Source: Ophioderma brevispina (taxonomy: Eukaryota; Echinodermata; Ophiuroidea; Amphilepidida; Ophiodermatidae). Taken from it: a stretch of DNA of 64,000 bases. The translations under genes and the position numbers were made by a program. A model generated the notes under the pieces. That model did not search any database and had not been told where the DNA came from. It was given only the letters and a program-made list of their open reading frames with translations. The DNA lies in assembly GCA_023653785.1 (NCBI GenBank), contig JAMKCH010072273.1, positions 31,081 through 95,080 on the forward strand, given 5' to 3'. This document shows, piece after piece, positions 35,666-46,160 of the stretch (within the stretch, counting starts at the first letter, position 1; each line of letters opens with the position of its first letter).

Positions 35666-36488
35666 GCTTGGAGGAGGGGGTCTATGTTGACCCAAAATTG
35701 CGTTTTCGCGAGTCCTCGTTTTAACGCACAAATTTTTTTAATTTTTTGTCAATTCCAACTTTTCAGTTGCGTAACTTTTGATAAAAAAAACATGGAAATC
35801 CTGCATTTGGTCTCCGAAAAATTAGCCGGGGGGGTCCACCAAAAGGACGGTCGGTGACATATTTGCGTATATATTGACGCTTTAACTTTGGTGTTAACAA
35901 TGTATGTAGACTATGATACTATCAAATACAAATTATAATTTAAAAGTAATAAATGTTTAAAAGGTCACATAACAAATCCTAAAATGTATCAAATTTGCTA
36001 GAGAAAAGCAAAAAAAAAAAGTCCCGATTTTCGACTCATGGAAATTGATGGTTCGCCTCTAATTTCCGAACCGATTAATATTTTTCAAACCTTCTTTCAT
36101 GATCAGTATGTCTTTGAGTAGTCTTACGTGTGCCAAGTTTACGAAAAATATGGGAAAGTGTCTTTGAGGGGAGCCAAGTCCAGGTGGGTCCCCTTTCCTT
36201 TGCACCGATGGGAGTGCAATGTGTAAAAGGAGATATGGTCCGCAGGAACCTGAGACGACAACGAAAAAAAAGCGTGAAACATATAATTCGTGAAGAGTCC
36301 ACGAATCGATTGCCCTATTCTGCCAATTCCTTATCTCGTTCGGTCGCGAAACTTGTGTTCCAGGCCCATTCTTTTCGACTCGTCTCATTATTTTCTATTT
36401 CCATAGCTGACTCTAATGTTTTTGTTGAAATTACTACTTACTCTAAAAATATAAGCATTAATAATTAAAAAACTTGGCGTTTTTGCAG
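35666..36488. other. Spacer with unassigned repeat
   Basis: No gene recognised. Two antisense frames at 36059-36468 have no domain that I know. Confidence 0.4.
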
Positions 36489-36593
36489 GAGGATTCCTCG
36501 GAACCCAGGACAGTTCGCTTTCCAAGACGAGCACCTATAGACGATCTCACGCAATCCGAGTCGGCAGAAGGGTTCTTGTTTTGTAATACTTAA
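36489..36593 (+). CDS. Candidate terminal coding exon, unrecognised
   Basis: After the pyrimidine-rich acceptor tggcgtttttgcag, an open frame of 34 codons begins EDSSEPRTVRFPRRAPIDDL, continues to a hydrophilic SESAEG stretch and ends FLFCNT with a TAA stop at 36591. The composition (acidic, basic, few hydrophobic residues) looks more like a protein tail than translated AT-rich spacer. AATAAA motifs lie downstream, for example near 37160. No upstream exon is linked to it and I do not recognise the sequence. It may be chance. Confidence 0.28.
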   Translation, partial: EDSSEPRTVRFPRRAPIDDLTQSESAEGFLFCNT

Positions 36594-39500
36594 TAATACT
36601 ATACGGATAAAGTGTCCATCATAATCATGAATAGCGCCGCGATGATAGTCGAAAAGATGTGGTCCTGGAACACAAGTTGCGGACGGAATTAAGTACTCTG
36701 TCCCTATTCTTCATCGTTGTAGCCGGACTATTAGTCCGGAGGCCTATATCTCCTGCCACACAATGCATTTAAATGTTACACATAACCTCATTGACTTGCT
36801 GTCTTGTAAAATGGCATGTTTGAGATGCAATTTGCGCCTTTGCATGTGAAATGATCTGGCGAACAACTATTCAAACGTAAAAAAGTTTAATCATTCATGT
36901 CCATTTAAAGCTCTTTCCTTCTGTTTGCGATTTAATCCACATTAATAATATGTTTCCCTACCTTAGCTGTTTGACCCAACTACGATAGCATTACACCTGT
37001 TTTCATCACGTTTGGATCAACCTGTTGATGCAGATTGATTTCGGATGGAACGAAGATGTGCTATGAAAGAACGACACAAATTTGCAGTTTGAGGTTGGAA
37101 GTCCTGGGATGTGCAAAGCCTGATTGAGTGACATTTGATGGATAGCCATGTTGTTTAAAATAAACCTAAAGGCCGATAATTGCTCGTATTACCTACATCT
37201 CTTCTCAGTAGCATAATGTACGTCCACATGTTTCTTTCATATTGTTTACTAAACCTTATGGTTATTTAGATTATAAATTTGTTTTTAAATATCAACTAAC
37301 ATGATGTATTGATAGTATTTGGGAGATGTTTCATTTTGGCATACATGTTTTTATTTTTGGATACGTCCAAGTATAATAGGGTTTTATTATATTCTTTTTT
37401 AGAACAGAGATTCATTTTAAGATATTGACGTACATTTCTGTTGAATTCACCGAAAACCGCCTAAATCTATAATGTATATAGAAATGCCAGAAGCAACTTT
37501 GCTACGTTTTATTTTGGCAATTTGTAAATCACACTTTTTATGTTTTTTAAGTTTTTGAGTTTTATTGATTTTTTAGTTTTTTTCTTTTTGTTCCATTTGT
37601 GATTTCTATATAATATTCCTGTTTATTTTACCCGTGAAAGCTGGCTAGTTAACTTCGTTTGGAATTGTATTTGAATATACATTAGCGTTACACATTTATT
37701 GTGTTTGATCTAGAATGTAAAGGTTCTGTTTTATGTTTTCGAATCTTTTTCTTCGTCTTCGTCATTTATATACACATTTTTAGCCTGGTACAACCCAAGT
37801 TTTTAAGAGAGAGCCCACTGCCCATTGCCTCTGTGGGTAACCTACAAGTGCACCCATCCGACCATGGCCCCGTGGGATAGGCGCTCTTGTGAAACACACA
37901 TGATCAAATATAAAAGAGAGCCCTAATATGTAATATTTTTATGTTTTAGTGCTAGACATCTTGCTGTTAGGTCAGCTATAGACTTCTCCCACTTTAAATA
38001 ATTTAAAGACATGGGGTAAAAGAAGCAACACCGCTGTAACTGTGTGGTCAAACAACAGCTCTCCAACACATTCCAATATATGTCCGACAGCCTTAATCAA
38101 GGAAGTGTCACCTATTCGCACAACTCACTGCTGTCCACAATCCTGAATCAAGCTTCACCTGTAATTTCCCAAAATGCCATCCCTGGTATTAAAATCTCTG
38201 CTGAATTCTGGATGGGTCTTGGGGGATGTCTGTTCCACCTATATTTTCACCACAAGCCAACGTCCTATCTTGTGATCGTGGACAAGGTTTGGGAAGCGCA
38301 TTTTTCGTCAGGAGTTAAACCATTCCGTTTGAAATGAACATTAATGATGCCCAATCTAGGAATGGACAGATATAGCCTCCCTTTAGCCTGAAGCGTAAAT
38401 CTAAGTGGCTACAAAGCTAAATCGTTGTTGTGTCGAGATTGGTTCTAGGGGTGCTCATCCCAATAACAACAAGACCAGATTTAAAAGCCCCCCGCCCCCA
38501 CTTTTTTTTTAAATTTGTATATGCTAGAGCGGCCCAAGACTTTTTTAAGATTCTGGTCCAAAACCCTTTGCTTTGTAGTTATGCTTTTGTGAACTGCAGA
38601 CACGAGCCCCTGTGGATTGAATTCCCTATATAAATCGAGTAGGGCGGGCTCTGGTAGGCATTGCCTATCTTATTAGCCTCACTCATTTTCTCCTGTCTGC
38701 GCCTCACAACGCCATTTATCTTTTTAAACTTGTACATATGCTTATTCTTCTTATAATGGTGCTTTTTGTCGTTTTGTTCGTGTATTGATGTATTCACCCT
38801 GCTTGAGTTGGGATTACCCAACTCGTGTCCTGGGTTTTTATGTACCTACTTTGTTTCTTATGAATAAAGTTGATTGAATAATATGTAATTTTAGTTTACA
38901 GTGCTACAGTAAAAATTATAAACACTTTGAAGGAACGTGCCCAATCTAAAAAAAATATTGCACAGCCGTTACATGCATTTTCTTTCAACTGTTGAAGAGA
39001 AATGAAAACAAAAATGAAAAACAGGCTGAATCGGGCAGGAGATGGAATATAAGTTCATTGTAAAATATCAAAACAAACTTTTGATCATTGCTAACTGAAG
39101 TTAAGGAATTTTGAAATTTGACTTTCCAAAATATTCAAAATGAGAAAAAGCTCATAAAATAAAGAAAATAATAAAGAAATATAAACGAATGTAAAAGAAA
39201 TATCTGTCAAATAATATTCTTTACCAATGAGATTTTACTTTCAAATGTTCACAAGTTTTTAGCATAGCTAGACTCAAAAATTTGTAAAAAAACTACATTT
39301 TGACAAAAATCACCCTTCACCTCATTCTGGCCTCTTCTCATTTTAGATCCTTGCCCAATTCCGCCGCACTGGTTTATGATATCCCAGTTCTCAAAAATAC
39401 GCATGGAATTGTAACAAAACTGAAAAATAACCCCCCGAAGATTGTGTAGTTCACTTCACACTGAAAAAATATGAATTTGACTAAAAGGTTGAAATGTTTG

Positions 39501-41257
39501 ATTTGTGAGTCTTTAAACCGCCTTTTTGGCAACCTTCAATGGAAAACGAAATATTATAGATTCAATGACTCTCATTTCAAAGAAGTCAGGGATAACAATT
39601 TGAAAAAGAAACTCTACATGCTACAACTGATGCTGGAATAAGATTGACGAATTCGTTTGTTAAAATAATTGAATGTATAAGCTTTAACTTGACATTCATT
39701 AAGTAAAACACACAAAAATAGTACGTAAACGACATCTTTGACGGGGGGCCATTCCAAAGCTGTCAAAGCTATCTCTGTACAAAAAATCCCACGCATAGTC
39801 CTGAAAAAAAATAAAATAACATTTTCTACTTATTTTGTCGCGTTATAACGTTTGTGTGCCCCATGTGACTCTGTAACTGAATATAACTGAAGTTATGAAA
39901 ACTCCAATCGTTTTTCTTCGGCCCTTTGCCCTACACTTTCAATCTTTGGAAGACTCCTATTATGCATTGTTTTGGGTTGGTTTCAGGAATCCCAAGATGG
40001 AAGAATGGTATGGTTTTGTGAAGATTGTGCACATTAAGCAAAAAAAAATTCATTCTGTCACAGGAGTACATTTTCAATATTGTTTAACGCTTGCCTTTCA
40101 ATTAGTCGATATGATGGTGATGGTGATGGTGCCAAGTGGTCAACGGAGATGAGGGGTTCGTTTGGTACCCCTTAATTCAGTTTTCCGAGCTTATCACCTG
40201 TTGTTTCTCATTTAAAAAAAACAATTCTCAAATTACCACATTTTTAATGCAAGTACCTTAAAGTGGGTTTACAATTACTACAGTATTATAAACAAAAAGT
40301 GTTTACAATAGTACAATATATAATACACAATTTAAAAAAACAAAAAAACTAAAAAATCAATAAAACTCAAAAACTTAAAAAACACAAAAACATATAATTA
40401 AAAAATTATAACACAACCCGTTACAATGCAGAATTCCCTACAAACTCCGTTTCACCCATGCAACTTATCGCTTTAGCGCAGTAAATGTTTCTTACTTTAG
40501 GGTCCTTAGCTACGCGAGTGCCCCCCCCCCCCATAACCACCACACACACTCCTTGGACCCCAATGGCCGTACATCACACTTGTAACACAGTGTAATATCC
40601 TCGGTAAATATATATCACACTCCACAAGTTTAATGTTAAAGATCTTACAATGGCAAATTCGTGGTGTGTTTCCATTTATTTGGTCCGTATATAATTCTAT
40701 AAATAACCAAATCATTCTACCAATTTTCACTGCAAATCCTTCGCAAGTTTACTGCCTCGGTCTGTAACCCGTGACCTGGTTTGACCTGCAGTAAAATCGA
40801 GTAGGATTGCAGCGAAGTTGGTTGCATCTGAAAAGACGCTGGGAAGATGAGCCATGAAAAGACGAGGTGATCCCTGACTGTTAAGTTGTACCGCAAAAAG
40901 AGAGATATTCTTGGAGGCAAAGAAACAAGGTTTTTTTTTGGGGAAACTTAAATTGGATGAAGTGCGACAAATCAAGCAAGAAGATCATAAAGCCCAGCTT
41001 TTCTATATTGCTGCCTTATCAACCCCAGAATAGAAATGAAGTTACGCAGCAAATATGGGTGTTGTGGTTTCTGAACCAAGACTGTGGTTAGATACACGTC
41101 GTGCCAAACAACTTTATATTTCCATGCTTTTGTCATCTTTGTTTCCTTTTCAAATAATCATGAATACCGATACGGCAAAGTTAATAAATAACGCAACAGC
41201 AAGTTCAGAGTTTAGTTTATTCTGACAAGGACGGGTATTTTTAACATAGAAAAATAA
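36594..41257. other. Long non-coding interval with low-complexity and repeat ends
   Basis: No gene recognised in 4.6 kb. An AT-rich inverted pair lies at about 37547-37592 and 40331-40378 (both contain 'aatcaataaaactcaaaaac' in one orientation or the other). The end near 38861 (gaataaagttgattgaataa) looks like a polyadenylated 3' end of a retroelement or transcript. The frames at 38044-38337, 39895-40152 and 40727-40975 show no domain that I can name. Confidence 0.45.
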
Positions 41258-41425
41258 AGAGCTCATATAATCGGGCTGCTAACACCTGAAATATATTCAG
41301 CTGCATGTGCAATAACAATAGATGGCTTCACATATGAAGAAGAGAGTAGAGAAGAACTGTGGGACAAGTCAGAAACAAAGATAGCACTCGATGTGCTCGA
41401 AAGAAAGTTGGTCAACCATATTTAA
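41258..41425 (+). other. Open segment with U-box-like motif
   Basis: A 55-codon open frame without an ATG. It contains GLLTPEIYSAACAITIDGFT followed by YEEESREELW. The pattern T-x-E-I, then nine residues, then D-G-F-T-Y-E and a tryptophan six residues on is similar to the core of U-box E3 ligases (C-P-I-T-x-E-x-M-x-D-P-V-x-x-x-D-G-x-T-Y-E-...-W). The usual CP and DP residues are absent, the splice sites are weak, and the frame stops after LVNHI. The similarity may be chance or the trace of a broken exon. If real, it would lie upstream of the exon chain at 42.9-44.8 kb on the same strand. Confidence 0.2.
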
Positions 41426-42429
41426 ATTTTTCTTCTACATATGACATTTTTTCACTTCTTCATAAGCATATTTTTTTATTTTACTGGGAAACATCTATGA
41501 CGTCACTGAGTTTCCTTAATACAGGCCATACCCATTATGATTTTATTGTATAAGGTTGATATGAGCGGTTGTCTTCCTATGGACACCTATTATAGAGTCC
41601 AGTTTAAAAGACGTTCATATGACCCCAAATAGTAACTATAGCAACAGAACTTCTTGGAAAGTCAATCCCTCTTTAATATTTTGTACATTATCTCAAAACT
41701 TAATCACCAATTGATGCAACGAGCCAAAAATCTGATGAGTTCCAGATAATGGACTACTACTGCAGATCTGTTCGGAAACCAAACCAGAATGTTTACTCTT
41801 TTTATCAGATAGAATCTCCCCAAAGCTTTGGATAAACTCACTCCTTATTATGAGGAAAACACCTACTGCAAATCCATCTAAAGACACGGTGGGCTTTCCA
41901 TTACGACAACGTGAAGCCAAACGTCAGCTTAAAGTACCCTGTTCTGGAACACCCTAGGGCACTGTTGATAATTCATGTAACCCTAGGAGGACCTGGACCG
42001 CACTCTCTTTTATAAGACCACATCAAGAAGACGAAGAGTAAAGTATGTTCACACCATAAATCTTGAAACAAAATAAATGGCACAAGATGGGGTGCGCGCC
42101 CACATACCCTCTAGATCGACGGCACTTGCCCTGTGGTAATCATGTGCAGAGTATGCTTGACCTATAGGGAAAGATAACCCATGTCCACCCAGCCATCAGT
42201 CGTAGCATAGCGAGCATGCAAGAGGCGTAGCTGCAAGTATCAAATGTGAAAGCACCTTGTCTGGACAGATACTGCTGCCAACCGCCTTCTTAATATTCCA
42301 GAGGAGAGGTTTTCTTAAGCAAAGTCCCCAACCTCTTGACACAGACTCTAAGAGCTGAAAAGAGGTAGCCTTGTGGAAAGAAAGAAAAATTGCCATTCAA
42401 CCAAGTAATCTGTTGGTATTGAACCGGGT
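41426..42429. other. Spacer, possibly eroded LINE sequence
   Basis: No gene recognised. It leads into a LINE tail on the + strand and may be its frame-broken upstream part. Confidence 0.35.
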
Positions 42430-42725
42430 GAGCATCTCCCCCCTGGAGCTGACTCCTCATGGGCTTGAATGGCGATCCCTCAACAGAGTGAGACAAGAAA
42501 TGGCTGATCTAAGGTTTCCTGCAAAGTGGGCTACCCGGAAGCAGATCGGGATATACCTGTGGTGCGGAATACATCAAAGACAATTGGAACATCGATTGGC
42601 TGCCCACTGCTGGAACAACAATGTACACACAAGGACCTTGCGGACAGTGAAGAAGCTGGCATGGATATATTTGAAGAACCACGGTGTTTGTTTTTGGACG
42701 TGATAAGAAGTAACGAAATATTTCA
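42430..42725 (+). mobile_element. Non-LTR retrotransposon ORF2 C-terminal relic
   Basis: One frame reads HGLEWRSLNRVRQEMADLRF. A second frame, after a shift, reads GCPLLEQQCTHKDLADSEEA, with a CGIHQ...EHRL stretch between them in the third frame. This fits the LINE tail W-x-x-L-N-R-x-R-x-x-x...C-x-C-G-x-x-x-Q-T-x-x-H-L-L-x-C-P-L-L...C-T-x-x-D-L-A known from Jockey/CR1-like elements. Two frameshifts within about 200 bases mean it is dead or error-ridden. Confidence 0.6.
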
Positions 42726-42920
42726 ATAAAATATTCACCTACATATATTTTACATTAAAACCAATTTCGGGACAAGTCAACATTTGCGACAGATAGGTGA
42801 CCCCCCCCCCCTTTCTAGGACCGGCCCTGAGTAAAGTCCCGGTAAATTTAAAATTTGTATCTTAAAAAGATAAAATCTGTATATTTACGTTCCACAAATT
42901 ATCCAATGTCCCGGATTCAG

Positions 42921-42976
42921 ACCATGGACGACCACAGATTCATCGGGCTAAAGTGATGTCGAAGACAATGTATTTG
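42921..42976 (+). CDS. Internal exon of an unrecognised gene (exon 1 of a chain of 3)
   Basis: Acceptor cccggattcag, donor gtaagt after 42976. The 56-nt exon completes a split codon with AC, then reads HGRPQIHRAKVMSKTMYL and ends on a codon boundary. Both splice signals are good, and the peptide has a normal coding composition (basic, with no stop). It joins in frame with the next candidate at 43993 (phase 0). I do not recognise the protein. It lies 200 bases after the LINE tail, and its upstream exons were not identified. Confidence 0.45.
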
Positions 42977-43992
42977 GTAAGTGAAAAATTGCGTAACAAT
43001 ATTTAGGGCCTATTAAATTTAAACGTGCGCGTGTAACATGGTACGGTACGTACTATTACAAGAAAATTGTGTTTTGTGCCTAAAAAAATTGCAACAGAAA
43101 CACTTTTGTGTTATCATACTATAAATGTTCAGAACAATAATGTATCAACAGTCTAGAAAAATCAACGATGGGGAGCGTGGAAAAAATAGGGGATAAATTG
43201 GTGTACGGGGCAAAAGTAAAATTCAAAAAGTAATAAAAAAGAGGTCTAATTGTTTAAAACCTACACCAGTTATTATCTGTCATGAGGATTAAAAAGGTAT
43301 AGTTTGTCATATATAAGGTATTAGTTCAGGATTATAGGCTCATAAAGTTGACAAGGTTCATCATGGGGTATCCTTTTAGCGTGCACCGATTTTGACGAAA
43401 CTAGTCTCAAATTGTTTTGTCGTCATATCCTCGAAACATAAGATGCAATATTTGCCCTGCCTGTGTCATTTTTAGCATGTCAATTAAATGACCCATAGGA
43501 TATGTAGACCATTGTTATATGTTGACATCTAATTACATGACCAAATGGTTTGAAATGAGTGCAAGTAGTAAAGTAGTGTATTATATTCCCTGGTCCTTTT
43601 GGGACCATTTTGAAAAGAATCGGAGCTTCTGAAAAATTTTACTCCAAGGATGACCATGAACCTTTATTGCCCTATGTCTAATAAAAAACTATAGTCCACA
43701 GATAGGGCAAACTTTTGTAATCCTTAGGACATGCCCAAAAGTGTGGGATAGGTTCAGTACAATTATACCTACTTGTCCCCTGTATAATAAACCTTGCCCA
43801 CCTGTAAATACCCCCATGTTCTCCGCTACTTACACTTCTAGACTTTTGATATGTTATTCTCTCATTTCTAAGTATACAACACCAAAATCGTTTCTGTTGC
43901 AATTATTTTGATGTCAAACCATAGTTCATTTTTATTTTCTCTTTATCTATACGCCGTGGTCTACATGGATTTCCTTTCTGTCCTGTTTCAGG
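42977..43992 (+). other. Putative intron of the unrecognised gene
   Basis: About 1 kb of AT-rich sequence between a gtaagt donor and a long pyrimidine-tract acceptor (ctttctgtcctgtttcag). No other exon seen. Confidence 0.4.
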
Positions 43993-44070
43993 ATCGAAGT
44001 TATATTGATTTATTCAGTTCAGGAAACAGTTCACTACCTCTTCACTACCAGGCCCAAAACTTTCAAAAGG
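43993..44070 (+). CDS. Internal exon of an unrecognised gene (exon 2 of a chain of 3)
   Basis: The best-supported exon of the chain: acceptor ctttctgtcctgtttcag with an uninterrupted pyrimidine tract, donor gtaaca, 78 nt, phase 0 at both ends. It encodes 26 residues that start DRSYIDLFSSGNSS and end LHYQAQNFQK. It follows directly in frame from the exon at 42921. A larger open frame from 43908 includes the intron end and is probably not the true limit. No domain is recognised; the sequence looks like a globular-protein segment. Confidence 0.5.
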
Positions 44071-44736
44071 TAACACATTTGCTGAAACACATTATAATAT
44101 AAATTCATAAACGACTTTTGAGGTATAAAAAAGAACCATAAAGTAATTATGTGGCATGAAACAATATTTAGACACGATAAAGTGCACGTGTCATCCGGTC
44201 ATTGTAATATTTAAGAACAAATCTGAAGTGTGGGTTTTACACAAATTTTAGGCAAAACAAGGAAAATGTAATTCAACGGGGTTGGGGCATGGGAGTGTAA
44301 AAAATCCTAATGTTAAAAACTCCACTCTCACCTCTAAAAAACTCCACTCTCACCTCAGCTGTGGAAAAAAATAAGCCTGCAAATACAAAGTGACCGCAAC
44401 TTGAAAACCCTTAAATTCAAAAGGAAAAAGGTAAAATCATGACAACATTTAATACCAAATACCTAATCAATAAGTGAAAATTACACTGGTGTTAATAATT
44501 TTATGCTGTAATATTTTAAACTTCGTGACATACATTCTCAAGTTCTCAAATCTGTGTAGATTGTTGGTTTCCGACTGTGAGACTGAAAGTTAACCACAAT
44601 TGAAATTGTCGATTTATATTGTAATATGTTAAAAGAAAAGAAAACCAGGCAGTATTAAATACCATGGCTGTCCAAACATATTTTTCAGAAAAAGACGTCA
44701 TTGCGTTAATATTTTATTAAGTTACGAATCGTTCAG

Positions 44737-44822
44737 TGATCCATGCATATTATGAAGATGTTGCTAAGGAAAATCCGCACAAGATCACCGAGGAAGAAAA
44801 GTTTCCTCCTCTGGCTCGAGAG
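44737..44822 (+). CDS. Internal exon of an unrecognised gene (exon 3 of a chain of 3)
   Basis: Acceptor cgttcag, donor gtaaaa after 44822. The 86-nt exon completes a codon with TG and reads IHAYYEDVAKENPHKITEEE then KFPPLARE, ending on a codon boundary. It is charged, helix-like and clearly coding in character. Its 5' phase does not match exon 2. An alternative acceptor at 44686 (atatttttcag) would extend it upstream as KDVIALIFY, a TAA stop, then VTNRSV, needing one base in an A run plus removal of the stop to fit. So either an exon is missing or there are base errors. The protein is not recognised. Confidence 0.45.
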
Positions 44823-45065
44823 GTAAAATAACTGTGGTGAATAAAAACAACCAGACCCATACGCCCCCCCCCCATTCTAATGATCCGCATTACCTCAGAA
44901 ACCGTGTCAGTGGATTACTAGGGTCTTCAAAATGCACGAATATAATTTTTTAAATGTTAACGAATATTTTGATCAAAGAATTAATCGATTGGATGAGTGA
45001 TTTTATAATGATCCCTGAATGGTTGAGTGTTTTTGCTGACTAAATACTATTTTTTAAGAAATTAT

Positions 45066-45372
45066 GGGGGGTGGCAATGTGGTGATCAAGCGCTCGCATC
45101 ATAAGCCATAAGTTGTGGGTTCGAGCCCCGCTGTTGCCAATGTGTTGTTTATTGGGCAAGGCACTTACCTCGATGCCTTCTCTCCACCCAGGAGTATTAA
45201 ATGGGGTACCGGAATATGCTGGGAATGCAAAACAGACTCGCTGGGCGGGAGGAGGAGTGGCCGAACCCCCCACAGCACCATTATATGATGAGGAGTTGGC
45301 TCAAACGCCAAATAGAGAGGAGAGATTGGACTCCGCTGCGGCCAACATTGCATTAAAGAAATCAAAAGCAGT
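45066..45372 (+). mobile_element. tRNA-derived SINE
   Basis: The head GGTGGCAATGTGGTGATCAAG...GGTTCGAGCCCC (B box 45118-45129) is tRNA-like. It is followed by 'gggcaaggcacttacc', 'ccaggagtattaaatgggg' and 'acagactcgctgggcgg'. The same order occurs at 61437-61740. Open frames across it on both strands are by-products. The head is transcribed by RNA polymerase III in elements of this kind. Confidence 0.8.
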
Positions 45373-45659
45373 TGTCGTTATGTTATTTGAACACCTTTGA
45401 GGGCAAAGTTTTATGTTGATTTTTTTGTTGTTACAACATTATTCATAGTCACATAAACTCTTTTGACCAAATAGGTGTCAAAAACGTTAGTTAATTTAGT
45501 ATGCTTATATATTAAAGTACAATAGTCCATCAATCTAACCAATTGATGGCTTAAACCCCACCAAATTGGCACAGAATTTGCTTTACTGTTATACCCTTTC
45601 AGAAAGTCTCATGAACACAATACTAAAAGTCTACGAATATATTTGGTGGAAAGGTTCAA
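45373..45659. other. Spacer
   Basis: Nothing recognised. Confidence 0.35.
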
Positions 45660-46160
45660 AAATTTGCATAATATGCAAATAGCTGCCGCATTATAAAAAA
45701 AAAAAACACATTTTCTGATATATTCTGTATCTAAGCATCAATTATGACAATTTTAAGATCTGACCCATATTTCGGGTTAGCGAACATGCTTAGCACATTT
45801 CTAGATTAATTATACATAAAATTATGTTAAATAGCAAATTAGATGCAGCGCCATTACAAAAAAATGATATTGCGCAATATCACTGATATAAGCATCCATT
45901 CATTACAAACAAAGCTTCGAGACAAATGTTTTAGGGTTTAGTTGAATATTGATTAGCACATTTCTAATTAAATTATACCCTTAAAATTATGTTCTAAATA
46001 TGCAAATAAGATGCCCCGCAGCCATTACAAAAAAATGATTATTGCGCCAATATCCTGTATCTAAAGCATCCATTCATTCCAACACAAAAAGCTTCGAGGA
46101 CAAATGTTTTAGGGTAGTGAAGTAGATTAGCACATTCTGGATTAATTACATGGGTATGAT
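45660..46160 (+). repeat. ~170-185-bp tandem repeat, about three units
   Basis: The units start near 45665, 45835 and 46010. Each contains 'atatgcaaat' or a variant, 'gccattacaaaaaaatgat', 'aagcatcc(a)ttcatt', 'gacaaatgttttaggg' and 'attagcacatt(tct)'. Unit 1 is the most divergent. No coding content. Confidence 0.7.

Noticed and set aside
36059..36388. Minus-strand ORF of 109 codons
   Set aside because: No recognised domain, no splice or start context, and it overlaps an equally long frame on the other strand.
45040..45400. ORFs of 66-95 codons on both strands
   Set aside because: They are within a tRNA-derived SINE.
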